Shown one piece after another: positions 32,082 to 43,173 of a stretch of DNA of 64,000 bases. Location: NCBI GenBank assembly GCA_951802425.1, contig OX637794.1, positions 2,790,001 to 2,854,000 of the forward strand, written 5' to 3'. The notes under the pieces are model-generated. The model did no database searches. It was given only the letters and a program-made list of their open reading frames with translations, and was not told the origin of the DNA. Within the stretch, counting starts at the first letter, position 1. Every line of letters starts with the position of its first letter. This stretch comes from Clavaria fumosa (taxonomy: Eukaryota > Basidiomycota > Agaricomycetes > Agaricales > Clavariaceae). Both the position numbers and the translations under genes were made by a program.

Positions 32082-32660
32082 TGTCAGGATCCATTACATA
32101 AGCCACCCTCACTGAACTCCACAGCGTGCTAGGAACTCGCAAAGATGGAGGGGTATGCAATCACGTGATCGACTGCGACCAGGCGCCTGTCCGCCACCCT
32201 AACCTCACTCTCGCGACTCCTCCAAGTGGCTACAGGCCAGCAATAAGCGCCCATCACGTACCCCATACCCATGTTCCTTGCGACTTCTCACGCTTTGCAA
32301 TTCGTGATGGAGGCAGATCAGCAATAATGCCTCTGACATTTCCATCAATCAATCTAACCTAAATGGGACTAATTGAGGTCTCCCCTCGGGCAGCCCAGAC
32401 CATGCCAAGCATTCCTTCTGTCATCCTCCCCTCATCCATGCCTCGCCGCTACCTTCCATACTCAGTATCCCCTTTGCCTTATGTTACCTCCCCTATGCTG
32501 CGCGACTCAGAACACGTAGCCTCGTTCCCCTTCCTATGACTCATTCCCTACACAGCCCCCTTTCCCCAGTATATATAGTACCTTTGTAATGTGTGTAGTT
32601 CCCTACGTTGAAATCGAGCTTCTTTCCCCTTCTCGCTTCTGTGAGGGACTTGGACTGACA
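32082..32660 (+). repeat. 3' LTR of the complete chromovirus
   Basis: 579 bp, collinear with 26055-26633 without indels. The differences are transitions only (see findings). It is followed by the TSD TCAGC. Confidence 0.95.
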
Positions 32661-32665
32661 TCAGC

Positions 32666-34082
32666 TTAGGCTTGATCCAGCTAGCTTCCAGCTTAAGCTG
32701 CAGCTAAGGCTTGGCTACCAGGCCAGAATAGACTTCAGCTTCTCAAGCTGGCTAATGGCTAGCCAAGCTGTTGTAACACTAGGGATAGCCAAAATGGGGG
32801 GCATCAACTAAGATATTGTTTTACTCTTGACAAGCTGCTGTCCAGTTCCATTCATCACTTCCCTCAATTTGTCTAAGGGTTGTTGTGTTATAGTAAGCAT
32901 AATCAGGTATAAAAGTTGGTAAGACCGAGGAATGATGCTGGTAAACTGGCTGTACAAATGAGCAATCTGTGTGAAATAGACTGGTCCATCTTGTTGCATT
33001 CTCAACATACAGCAGTTTCCTTAACTGAGGCCAGACCCCAGTACTGATGTGGATTTATATTTTCAATGAATAAACAATCAGCAATGAATGTCAGCATCAG
33101 CACAAAAGTGCCCCTTGTTGCACTGTAATGCAAAATGCCAGTTGCTGGTAATCGGCCGCCAGTGGTATAAACGCGCGAAGGCAGTGGCATGCCGTGATCA
33201 GGCATCATTAGGTTTAGGCAAACGTGATGGTTCCGAATCAGCGCCTCTTCGCCCCAACGCAGCATGGTCCGCTGAGGAGGCGCCGGTCCAGGCTTGCTGA
33301 TGGCATCGTGGGCGTCTAGGCTGTTGGCGCTAGTAGCGGCGCGCTGCCGCGAAGCTGGGACAAGAAGCTGGAAGAAGTAGCAGTCGCCAGTGCCTGATCA
33401 CAAAAAAAGCTCGAAATGACTCCTACGCTCCAAACTCAGGCTCGAATAAGCACATTGCATCTCTATCAGAACACTACAGCATGCCAGCGGGTAACTCGAT
33501 AGAGATACACTTTTCGCGTTTCTGCTGAATTGGGCTGGCCAGAGAGCAAGCGTTCCATGCGGATCTGCCATACATTAGTCCCATTACTATTTCGGAGTGA
33601 TGATCGTTGATAGGCCCTTCCTTACCCTCAACAGAAAACGCCCCTGGTGGACGGGTTGCAAATGCTTTGGCCTCTGATCTGCTAGGTTCGATGCGAAATG
33701 TGCAATGCGATGTGTCAGTGTTCGTGTTCAGGCAGCCGTTACACCAATGCAAAGAATTCGCTCAAACACGTCAAAGGTAAAAAGACCACGATTTCCACAC
33801 TAATTACAAGACATACTACCGAGCACGATCCGGAAAGTGAAACTAAGGGTATGGAATGTTGAGATGGGATCGAGAATTAGTGAAATACTCGGATCAGGCA
33901 TATCGTGATGGACGCGCGTTCGTAAGGCTATCAGCATAAAAAACGATACGAGATCCGACGAGTAAAGTAGAGGTGGAAACGTGAAAAGGGTGTGCGCGGA
34001 CGTCGTAGTAAGGAAGAGAAAAGCGCATGCACATTCAGATCAAAAAGGTGAAAGTTCGTAAATCGTACTCGTGAGATCAGGC
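32666..34082. other. Right border of the transposon island and intergenic DNA
   Basis: Positions 32666-32783 hold AGCTTGGCTAGCC-type repeats continuing from 25984-26049, ending near gttgtaacacta. From about 33140 the sequence becomes CpG-rich again (ggccgcc, acgcgcg), marking the return to host-like DNA. ORFs of 60-90 codons at 33002-33752 have no recognisable content. The last few hundred bases are the 3' flank of the Ala/Pro-rich gene. Confidence 0.5.
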
Positions 34083-35338
34083 CTATGCGGTAGCGACAAC
34101 GACGGGAGCAGCGACGGGAGCGCTTGGGGCTGCTGTTGCCTCTTCAGGAACGGGAGCGATAGCCGCTGACGACGACGGTGCCTGAGCAGCTTCTTCCACA
34201 ACCGTGAGAGGAGCAACCGGTTCTGGTTGCTCAATCTTGGGAGGGTGCTCGCCAACAACCTTAGCGGACGGCGTCGCATCCGCCTTGGGTTTGTTGGTCT
34301 TAAGAAGATCTGTTAGACCGGCGGCAAGGCGGGTGGAGATCCGTCGTGCCATTTTCCTGGCACTCTTCTCCTTAGTCGTCACTTCCGCATCCTTCCCTTT
34401 CTCTTCCTCTGGCTTAGCAGGCTCCTCCGGGGCAGCCTTCGCAGAGGGGTTACTTAGTTCCAATTAAAAGATGAGGCAGGACACACCTTGGTCTCCTCCA
34501 CGGCAGTAGCGGGCTCAGTGGAAGCAGCCGCGGGGGGCTCAGTGGGAGCAGCCGCGGGGGGCTCAGTGGGAGCAACAGCGGCGGACTCTGTGGGAGCAGA
34601 AGCCTCGGGCGTTGCGCTGTGACGAGTTCAGCTCAGTCTAGATCGGAGGGGTTATACAAACCTGTCCTTGGCTTCGGCGGCAGCGGGTACCTGCTCTTCC
34701 TTATCACTCTACTGTCACGTCAGCTCGATGTGCAGGAGATGAGAGAATAGAAGAACCTCAGCATGTTTTGGGCTCTTGCTTGACTTGGCCTTCTTTGTAG
34801 GGGGTCTGATCTTGGACAAGAGGGCCATGAGCTTGTTCGGCTTGGGTGGGGTATCCTTTTACTCGTACATGACCAACCAAGTCTTTTAAAGAATACGAAA
34901 AGTCACACCTTCTGTTCGCTCGCATCAACCGTAGCGGCTGGATCAGCCGGGGTTGCTTCGACGACCCCAGTGGTGGGCTCAACGGGAGCAACAGCGGGTT
35001 CAGCGGGTCCGGCAGGAGTATCGGCAGGAGCGTCGGCAGGAGCAGCGGGTTCAGCGGGCTCAACGGGAGCCTGAAATTATTAATAATAATAATAATAAAG
35101 TGAGTTGAGAAGACAAATGGCCAAGATGCAAAAGACGAACCTCTTCTCCTTTGCCTGGCGACGACTTTGTGGAAAGGGTCAGGACGTGTTTGATGCGCGA
35201 AAGGAAACTGGGTGGTACGGGTTCGGGTGCGGGCGCGGGGGCCACTGACTCAGACGGAACATCTGCCGCCTTGTCAGCAGTCGCAGGGGTCTCTGAGACG
35301 GGAGCAGCTGGAGTTGTCGTTGCAGGTTCGGAGGACAT
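34083..35338 (-). CDS. Ala/Pro/Glu-rich disordered protein, conserved type in basidiomycetes
   Basis: The start at 35338 (MSSEPATTTPAAPVSETPA) leads into a long low-complexity chain of Ala, Pro, Glu, Thr and Val interrupted by short basic segments: PPSFLSRIKHVLTLSTK, KPNKLMALLSKIRPP, and near the C-terminus RKMARRISTRLAAGLTDLLK followed by KVVGEHPPKIEQPEPVAPL. I have seen the last pattern (HPPKI..P.PVAPL) in uncharacterised agaricomycete proteins. Several introns are required; one has the acceptor after a TAATAATAATAA run near 35085. A 30-nt direct repeat near 34513-34580 encodes repeated TEPPAAA. There is no catalytic motif and no signal peptide. Possibly a cytosolic or cell-cortex scaffold, but the function is unknown. 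Confidence 0.65.
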
Positions 35339-37046
35339 TGCTGGAAACTAGAAGAAAAAAGTGCACGGACTATTGGAAGGGTGAGATAAAAGCAAAGAGA
35401 CGGTACGAGGAGAGAAAGTTTGGGGTATTACGAATATGAACGAGGAGAAGGAAAGAGGACACGAACTGAAAAGACAGCGGAGGATATGTAGGAGACAGCT
35501 CAAAAAAGCCCAAGGACGATGGAAGGAGTCAGAGGGCAAAGGGAAGGGAAGAAGATAGACGAAGGGTTCTAGCCAATTATGCTGTTCTTATCCCTATTTG
35601 GCGACCCAAATTGGATACAAACAAGTACAAATTTGTTAACCCTTTTTTACCACGCTTTGTTTGTAGGTCAGAGCGTTGTTGCATTTAATAATTGAAATGC
35701 GTCGTCGTAAAGTAACTTAGACGAGGGGGTGAGAGGAGGAGGGGGACTCTGAACCTATCAAAAGAGAGCCTCGACATGTTCGGTCGACGACTCACAGCTT
35801 TTTTGTGTGGTCGACTGTTACCGACTTCAATTTAAAGTTTTATAATTTTTTTTTTTTGTTGAGTTATGGGTTGGTCCGTGCACCCCCATCTGTCATGAGA
35901 GAGAAGGAGGGCGTCACGTTGACCGCAGCGATCATTGAGTCACACACATATTGCTGCTCAATGTTCAGCGCCGTACTCCTCCGATGCTGAATAGATACAG
36001 GGTCGTTACCGAATGACAGATAAGTTTGGTTGTCGCAGTCACCAGTCGTGTTCCGCTCAGTATCTATCCCCATGGTCATCGTCGTTATCGTTGTGCACAT
36101 CGTTTCCAAGCCACGCTAAAAATTGTTTCACAGCGGAAGCCCCTGTGTCGCGCGATGTTTCAAATCGTTGCAAATCTCTCACGAGACTTTCCCAAACGAA
36201 TCCCCCGCTCAGGACTAGGGTCAATTTTGCCTGTTTCTTTCACCGCAACAACTCTGTCGGGCGGGCTGTATTCCCTCATCGGGGTAACAAAGTAGCGCCG
36301 CGCCATTGCACCGCCGATTTGACTCGGTACCGTAATACACGACGGTGATGAAAGTGCGGAGATCTCCTGATAAGTGAACCCGGATGGTATCATCCGGTGT
36401 GTTTGGTCAAAAGGTCGGCTGAGCTTGTCAGGTGTCACTTGGCTCTGCGACAAAAGACAAAAGGAGACGCCCATGAGAATAAACTAGCCGGACATCTTAT
36501 GCCTAATTCATTTTCAGATCGTTCGTCGATGCATGCAGAAACATGGTGCACGTCGAGTAACCGTAGCGACCCAGCGCACATTCTCTACGATTGAGCATCT
36601 GCATATACGCATAAACAGCTCCACAACTTCATCGCGTGAAAATGATGCATATATGATGGATGATGTGAGTGGCTTGACAGGTTCTATTCTTGCACGGTGC
36701 CGCATTGAAAAGCTGTGAGAGTCACCGTCCAGCGTAGCAGTACTACTGCAGACCGCTTGCAGCTTACCGGCCTCAAGGGGTAAGCGCTCAAGCCTGAGGA
36801 CCCGTTGAGTGGGACAAGTGAGTGGGCCATGAATAGACCAACTAGACCAACTCCAAAGGGCGAGGTGGCGGTGTCGGAACAGCTCTGCAACGTCACCAAG
36901 ACATACAGCCAGCATTCACAAAAGGTTGATCTCCATCGACAGCGCTGCCGACTGGCCATACTGTCACGTCTCGCTGTTTTCTGTTACTCCCGTGTTGTAC
37001 CCTGCATCACCGTTCGTTTAATCCCACTTTAATCTCATCCCCTATC
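35339..37046. other. Intergenic region without a recognised gene
   Basis: It contains the purine-rich 5' flank of the Ala/Pro-rich gene (35345-35560), a T-rich run (35846-35858), and several overlapping ORFs of 60-130 codons on both strands around 36000-36960 that show no domain or codon pattern I trust. The last 100 bp are the promoter of the PI synthase gene. Confidence 0.4.
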
Positions 37047-38067
37047 ATGAGCGCAAGACCATCTTCCCGACGTCGGCGAGGCTCAGACGTGGTCGATGCC
37101 AAAGTAGCCGTAGATCTCGCTACAGCTCAATCCTACGGTGTCAAAGAGAACATCTTTCTCTTTGTGCCCAATCTCATTGGCACGTCTTCTTTTCTTCAAA
37201 TATATCATAGCACAGTTTAATAACACTCGCGACTCACTAGGGTATACGCGCATCATTCTCGCCGGTCTCGCCCTCTACTTTATGAGCTACCACCCAAAAT
37301 ATTGCACCCTGGCATACGTCGTCTCATGTCTCTTGGATGCCGTCGACGGTCAGGCAGCGAGATATTTGGGCCAGACGTCGGAATTTGGAGCGGTTCTGGA
37401 CATGGTCACAGACAGGCTAGTGTTCGCACCCCTCCGCTTAGCCCCGCTCTACACGCAACAATGATGCAGGTGCACAACGTCATGCCTTCTATGCTACCTC
37501 TCCTCGGCGTATCCTAAATGGGCCATACTCTTCCAGTTCCTCATTGCCCTCGACTTTAGCAGTCATTATATGCACATGTACAGGTCTGTCCGTGCATATT
37601 CGCTCTCTTCTATGGAGGCTCATGCATGTACCTCCCTTAGTTACCTTAAAACTGGGTCAAAAAGCCATAAACTAGTGAAGAGTGATGTCAGTCGCATCCT
37701 CTCCTTATATTACACAGATCCTGTGAGTTGCGTTCTCCTTCGTATTTATGTCGTCTCATGTTCTGTTCCCTAGCTGGTCCTGTTTGCCATCTGTGCCGGA
37801 AACGAGCTGTTCTTCGTTTCGCTTTATCTGATGAGATGGGTGCATACACCCATCGGTTCATCGCCGATGTTCCCTAGTGCACTCGGTTGGTTGAGCTGGC
37901 CTCAAGTCATGGCGCTTATTAGTTTCCCTGTATGTTTTACGAAGAACGTCATCAACGTGGTTCAGCTGTGGAAGGCGTCCAAAATCCTTGTTGGTGTCGA
38001 TCTCGCCGCCAGAGCGAAAGCACGAGAGGCGGCACGAGAAGCGAAACAAGATGGGGTCGCCAAGTAG
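37047..38067 (+). CDS. PIS1: Phosphatidylinositol synthase (CDP-diacylglycerol-inositol 3-phosphatidyltransferase)
   Basis: ER membrane enzyme joining CDP-diacylglycerol and myo-inositol. From ATG 37047 the N-terminus is basic and ends ENIFLFVPNLIG. After intron 1 the frame reads YTRIILAGLALYFMSYHP and the CDP-alcohol phosphotransferase motif DGQAARYLGQTSEFGAVLD, ending MVTD, with all catalytic Asp, Gly and Arg residues. Intron 2 follows, then CTTSCLLCYLSSAYPKWAI, SSHYMHMY, KTGSKSHKLVKSDVSRILSL, YYTDPLVLFAICAGNELFFV and a basic C-terminus rich in KAREAAREAK. Keeping the conserved frame requires GC-AG introns at 37180-37240 and 37416-37469, while the later introns are GT-AG. The downstream neighbour on the same strand is the AAA ATPase. 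Confidence 0.92.
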
Positions 38068-38294
38068 AACACACCTAGAGAGACTCTCCACGTCGTATAA
38101 GCATCTCTGCCAAATGTAGACCAGCATTTGCTTGCACGTCGCACGTCGAAGACAGGACTCCTATTATTTTCTCGTCTTTAAAAAAATCAATCCATTTGTC
38201 ATCGTACTTGCACGCGCTTATGGTGGGGGTCGCGTCAACTCCGCACCAACGGCACCACCAGCTTCGACTGCTTCTTGCGCCCTAAAGGCCTTGT

Positions 38295-41200
38295 ATGCGC
38301 TCTCAAGCCCTCCTCCGACGGCCGCACTCGTTGCTGAGGAACTCCCTAAGCTACGTATGCTTCGGTGTCCGTCCATGTCGCCTCAAGCAGCCAAGCGCTG
38401 CCTCGCACCGACCCGTCGTGCGTCTCCAGCGACGCCTCGCTTCGTCGACCTCGCTCCCGGTCGCCCTCGACCCAGACGCGCCTATTCCGCCCGTAGGTGC
38501 CCCAGAAGCGCCTGAGGAGTCGTCGCAGGAGAAGCCCAAGCGGCGGGTGAGGCTCATCAAGGAGCCCGATGGCCCGCCGCAGCTGCCCCATGGGCTGAAC
38601 ATCGTCTGGGCACCCGAAGCCGACCCATCTGAGGCTGATCCCTCGGCGTTGCCCCCGCCGGACATCTTGGAAGAAGTTTTAAACAATTTGCGTATTACTC
38701 TGCTTCCTAAGACGCAACATCGAGCTACTTATGCGTCATCCGGTGGGCCCCCACTCGAACCAACGCTCGCGTTGTATTGCCCTATAGAAGGCGGAGACTA
38801 TGGTTCGTGCCGTTGGTTGTGTTTACGCGACTCACTTCCCCATTCTCACACGCCAATCCCCAGTCATCGACGCGACCGTCCAAGAGCTCGCCCGGCGCAC
38901 GAACGCTGAGGTAATCGTCATGGATTCCGTCCAGCTTGCCGCAGGGGAGTGCGGCCATTTTGGCAAGGGTATATTCCACCCATCTCATCCGTTTCCGCGC
39001 AATTTTTGATGCCTATATGCGCACTAGGTGCGAATTCGTTACAGCTACCTCAGAACCCTTTGCATTTCCCATCAGCATCTAATAACTACTCGCGCGCTGG
39101 CAACCTTCGTGAATCGTTTGAGGACAGCGACGAAGCTGACGTGCCGCAGGGGCTGCAAACGTCGCCCTCAATGACAGTTGCACTGGTAGGTGCGGCTCTT
39201 TTACGGGGCCGTGCATACGTGGCCCCGACGTCTCGGAACGCCGCGCCAAGCAAAGCCAGAATATTCTTCGACGAAGTCGTCAATGCCTCCTTCAACAACC
39301 TAGAGGCGTCGAGCTCCCCGGGAAGACCACGCATTATCTACGTGCGCGATTTCGCCGTCCTCGCGCCGACTTCGTCGGTCTGGTACCCGCCATTGCTGTC
39401 TGCCGTCCGCCAGCGTCGCCAGGGAGCGACGTCGCGGCCTTCATCCCCTATCGCCAATCCTACGATCATCGTGTTTGGGATCACGCCGCCCATCACGCCG
39501 CCTTCTACCAGCCAGGGCTCGGGCGGGCTCGTGGGTCTTCTTAGACACCGCAGCAGCCAGCCGACGTCGGTCGCCCCGCAGAGCTCGAAGCCCGGCACCG
39601 CTGACTGGAGCGAAGACGAGCTTTCCAGTCAAGCGCGGGAGCGACGGCTCTGGGAACGCCTGCGCCGGTGGGAGAGGAGTGACTTCTTTACACATGACGA
39701 GTTGCCTCCCTTGGCGTACCCGAGCAACGCCGCCGAGGGCGACGAGTCCCACGCACAGCAACAACAGCAGCAACAGAAACCCGAGGTGGTCGTCGTCGAG
39801 AACACGGGCGGCGGCCCGAGTCTGCCACCCGCCCTCGCGTCGGCGCTGGCCGCGCGTGCCCTGGGCTTGGGCAAGATGGGAGCGTCCGAGCAGGAGAGTA
39901 GCAGCCCGCGGTTTTTTCGCACGTCTGTGCTAGTGCCATCCGTGCGGTCCTTGATACGCGAGCGGGCATGTCGCATCGCCCGGCGCAAGGAGATCAATGA
40001 GCTCACAATGAAAATGGGGGTCAGCTCTGTAGGCGGTCAGCTGGAAGCGAGAGAGGCCATTGTTGAGAACCCGGAACCCCCTTCTGACCGCGGTGAACCC
40101 ACTGGCACGCCCTCCGTCGAACAGACGATGTGGGAAGACTGGGGAAATCGCGTCGAGGAGTGGACAAACGTCAAACGAATAGCCGACCATGCGGTGGGCA
40201 GTGTGGTCGTGCTTCCTTCCGAGAACAATGCTGCAGGCAAGTATGAGAAACCCAGCTTGGATGCGACTGCCGTTCCATGGGCGGCTGTTCATCACGCATG
40301 GGCGGCGCAGCGAATGTCTCGCGAGTCGCGGAGAGTGTGGATGAAAGAGTCCTCGGGAAAAGCGCCCCGCCAACAACACGACAAAAGTGGCGCTAGCGAG
40401 CAAGAAGCAGAGGTCGATGAGGTGGTGGAGAATGTGAAGCAGGATCCGGACCTCGATCAGCACGAACAGCGTCTGCTGCCTTGTATTGTACATGCGGGTG
40501 ATTCATGTTTTTTGTGGTCCCTGTCACTGATCGCTGACGCTGATACCGACCGTCAGCGTCGATGACGACGACGTTCAGCCAAGTTCACCTTCCGTCTCAC
40601 ACCATCGATTCAGTGCGAACTATCGTCTCGCTGCCCCTGCTATACCCGGAAGCATTCTCACAAGGTGTCCTCAAAGAGCATGGCATGACTGGATGTCTTC
40701 TCTTTGGGCCTCCGGGTACGGGCAAGACGCTAGTTGTTCGAGCCCTAGCGAAGGAAGCTGGATGCCGCATGATGGCCATTTCGCCATCAGACGTGATGGA
40801 CATGGTGAGTCTGTCGCCACTCCTTGCACTCAGTCAACTGCTCATGTACTCGGCAGTACGTTGGCGAGGGTGAGAAGCTCGTAAGAGCTGTCTTCTCTTT
40901 GGCCCGTAGGCTGGCTCCTTGTGTCGTGTTTCTCGACGAGATTGATGCGCTCTTTGGAGCTCGGATGCCAACGCGTGAAAGTGGCGGAGCATTTGCACAT
41001 CGAGGTGTCATCACTGAATTTATGCAGGAGATGGATGGCCTGAGGTCTTCCAGAGATGATAATGTGATTGTCATAGGAGCCACGAATCGCCCCTTTGACC
41101 TCGATGATGCTGTCTTGCGCCGACTGCCCAGGCGATTGCTGGTCGACCTTCCTGGTGAGAAGGAGAGAGAAGGTCTGTGCAAGAGCGTTTGAAACCGAAC

Positions 41201-41771
41201 ACCGCTGATACTGGACTTTCTTCAGAGATCTTGAAGATCCATTTGCGCGACGAGAATCTCGATCCGGATCTCACACTGGCAGAACTAGCCCGGAGGACCG
41301 AGTCGTTTTCTGGGTCAGATCTCAAGCGTTGGTGTCATTGTCTCGTTATCTTATCATCACAGAACTGATTTGTCTCTGCTAGACCTTTGCGTCTCGGCGG
41401 CGCTGGATGCCGTTAAGGAGCACGTTGATGTTCCATGGAAACCGAAGGCTTCGGCTCCGCTGAATGACGTTTCGTTGGAAGACGCCAAAGCAGGAGCCGA
41501 CAAAATAGGACCTGGCCACCGCGTCTTGGCGCTTCGCCATTTCAACAAAGCGCTGACAGAGATCACACCGTCGTCATCTGAGTCTTTGGGCACTCTCACA
41601 GACCTGCGGAAATGGAACGAGGAATTCGGCGAGGGTCGCAAACACAAGAAAACTCGGATATGGGGCAGGGATTTATTCGGGTTCACCGATAAGGGACAGA
41701 GGTTTGTCGTTGACGGGCGAGTAGAGCTGCCCAGTAGACTACAAGACATTCGGAGTATCGAGCAACGATGA
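38295..41771 (+). CDS. Large AAA+ ATPase (Msp1/spastin-like AAA domain), probably mitochondrial
   Basis: About 1,050 residues after splicing. The N-terminus is Arg/Leu/Ser-rich ([28 protein letters not shown]) and free of acids, compatible with mitochondrial targeting. A long region follows with [20 protein letters not shown], a Gln/Ser-rich linker and no known domain. The C-terminal third holds one AAA module: [19 protein letters not shown], Walker A GPPGTGKT (about 40713-40736), [13 protein letters not shown], Walker [13 protein letters not shown], the second region of homology [19 protein letters not shown], and sensor-2-like FSGSDLK. A tail with [17 protein letters not shown] follows. At least five introns are needed, including 38803-38861 and one near 40490-40557. 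The start is the first ATG of a long open frame and is the least certain part. It ends 25 bp from the convergent NSE1 gene. Confidence 0.8.
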
Positions 41772-41796
41772 AATCGGTTAAACAACACCAGCAAAA

Positions 41797-43001
41797 TCAT
41801 TTACCGACGCGCTTTCGTCTTCCCCTCCGTGGAACAACTTCTTCATCCTCCTCGTTCTGAGACTGAGGGGTTTGTGACTGCTGCGCCTGCGTTTGTGTCT
41901 GAGCCTGAGTTTGCGTGAACTGAGATTGCATGAACTGAGATGCATCCCCAGCCTCGTCGTCATCATCCGCTACCTGGCTCCTCCTCCTCAAACGCCCTTT
42001 GTTCTCTTGTTGAGGCTTGAACGCTTTCTCGCCAACGTGAGCGAGATCTTCCGATCCCTCCGGCCAGGCCATGCCACACGAAGGACAACTCTCGGTTCGC
42101 CGCCGGTACTTGTCAAAGCAATAGTAATGCAGACGCGTTTTGCAGTTGGCCGTAGGACACGCGACTCCACGGGTCATAACCTCCATACAGATGGTGCATT
42201 CGATCATGGATTCTGGATACGCGGTTTTGAGATATGTGTGCAGCTCGACGAGGGAGCGCACAGAAAGAGAATAACGTCCCTTGCTGAGTGGAAAGGCAGT
42301 AGTTAGGTCGGTGGTAAGCAATAAATGCGAACACAAGGTCAAACCTGCTCTTGAGCAGCCAACCCCTAGCGACGAGACTGCTCAGAACGACTTCTGCCTG
42401 TGCCTTGCTAAAGCTACCTTTTGCTGGTAACACGCTCACTTGGCGTAGGGCGGCGAAAGAACTGATACAGTATGATTCGTTTGGAGCAAGGACAATTTGT
42501 TCCACCTCCACAAAGAACTTTCAGCTAGGTTGCAAGCAGAGAGATGGAAAGACACACAACGGCCTTGAAGAAGGCTATCTCAGTAGCAGAATACTCCGTT
42601 GCTACTTGAGCAATGTCATCGCCTCTCAGATTGACCTGGCAACGTGCTCAATGAAGATGGTACAGTAGATGAGTAAAGGTCACGACCTCACCAGAATATA
42701 GACAAGGTTACCAGTTGCTTCGTCTGGGACGAGCTTGAGCTCAAGGTTTAGACTGTCCAGGGACGCGTTAACCTCCGCCAGAAAATTCTCCCAGTCTTCA
42801 CGTCTGTTTGGAATATTGAGATCGTTCTTTGCGGCTTTTGCAGTCTCGATCAGCACGAGTTGTCCGCGCGACGCGCCCTCGCGTACCTTTGACAGCCTCT
42901 ATACATTTTGTCCACAGGACACGCGCCAAAGTTTCAGGTATGACGCGTCGCGACAAGACGGCCTGAAGAAAGAGGCGGCGAACGTCGTTCGCAGAAACCA
43001 T
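41797..43001 (-). CDS. NSE1: SMC5/6 complex subunit NSE1 (RING-like)
   Basis: Nuclear genome-stability factor; NSE1 is the RING subunit that works with NSE3 and NSE4. The start at 43001 gives MVSANDVRRLFLQAVLSRRV, the usual NSE1 N-terminus, followed after introns by KSFKEVEQIVLAPNESY-like sequence and LSVRSLVELHTYLKTAYPES. The C-terminal RING-like domain is CTICMEVMTRGVACPTANC, then HYYCFDKY and CPSCGMAWPEG. The tail contains eight SQ or TQ pairs within about 28 residues (nt about 41845-41945), then an acidic and a basic end. Its stop codon is 25 bp from that of the AAA ATPase gene, so the 3' UTRs must overlap. Confidence 0.88.
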
Positions 43002-43173
43002 GGCCGGTGGGAGCCGTCGCGTAGTGCAGGAAAGCGCGTCAATGAGGTAATGTGCCTTGCATCGAGCAAGCACCTGATCTGCCTCGATGGGCTGAGCAGT
43101 ATTCCTCTATTACAGCACTACGAGCAGCTCGCAACTAAGATCGTGCAATTGCAGGTATAGCAGAATAACACAT

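Larger units (their letters stand above)
26055..32660 (+). mobile_element. Complete Ty3/gypsy chromovirus, 6606 bp, family A
   Basis: It is bounded by two 579-bp LTRs (26055-26633 and 32082-32660), each starting TGTCAGGATCC and ending TTGGACTGACA. The flanking 5-bp TSD is TCAGC (26050-26054 and 32661-32665). The internal order is a self-complementary PBS, an extra 5' ORF, gag, a pol of protease-RT-RNase H-integrase-chromodomain, and a polypurine tract. Stops at 27668, 29251, 30859 and 31912 and an Asp-to-Asn change in the RT active site make it inactive. It is the structural reference for the other copies in the window. Confidence 0.96.

Noticed and set aside
26055..32660. Classic RIP (repeat-induced point mutation) as the cause of the transitions
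   Set aside because: RIP in ascomycetes prefers CpA. Here nearly all changes fit CpG, which points to methylated CpG decay instead. A basidiomycete RIP-like process with CpG preference remains possible.
33002..33752. ORFs of 60-90 codons on both strands at the right edge of the first transposon island
   Set aside because: No domain, no splice pattern joining them, and no neighbouring support.
36000..36960. Several overlapping ORFs of up to 133 codons upstream of PIS1
   Set aside because: Both strands are equally open and no motif is found. A lineage-specific gene cannot be excluded, but the sequence alone does not support one.
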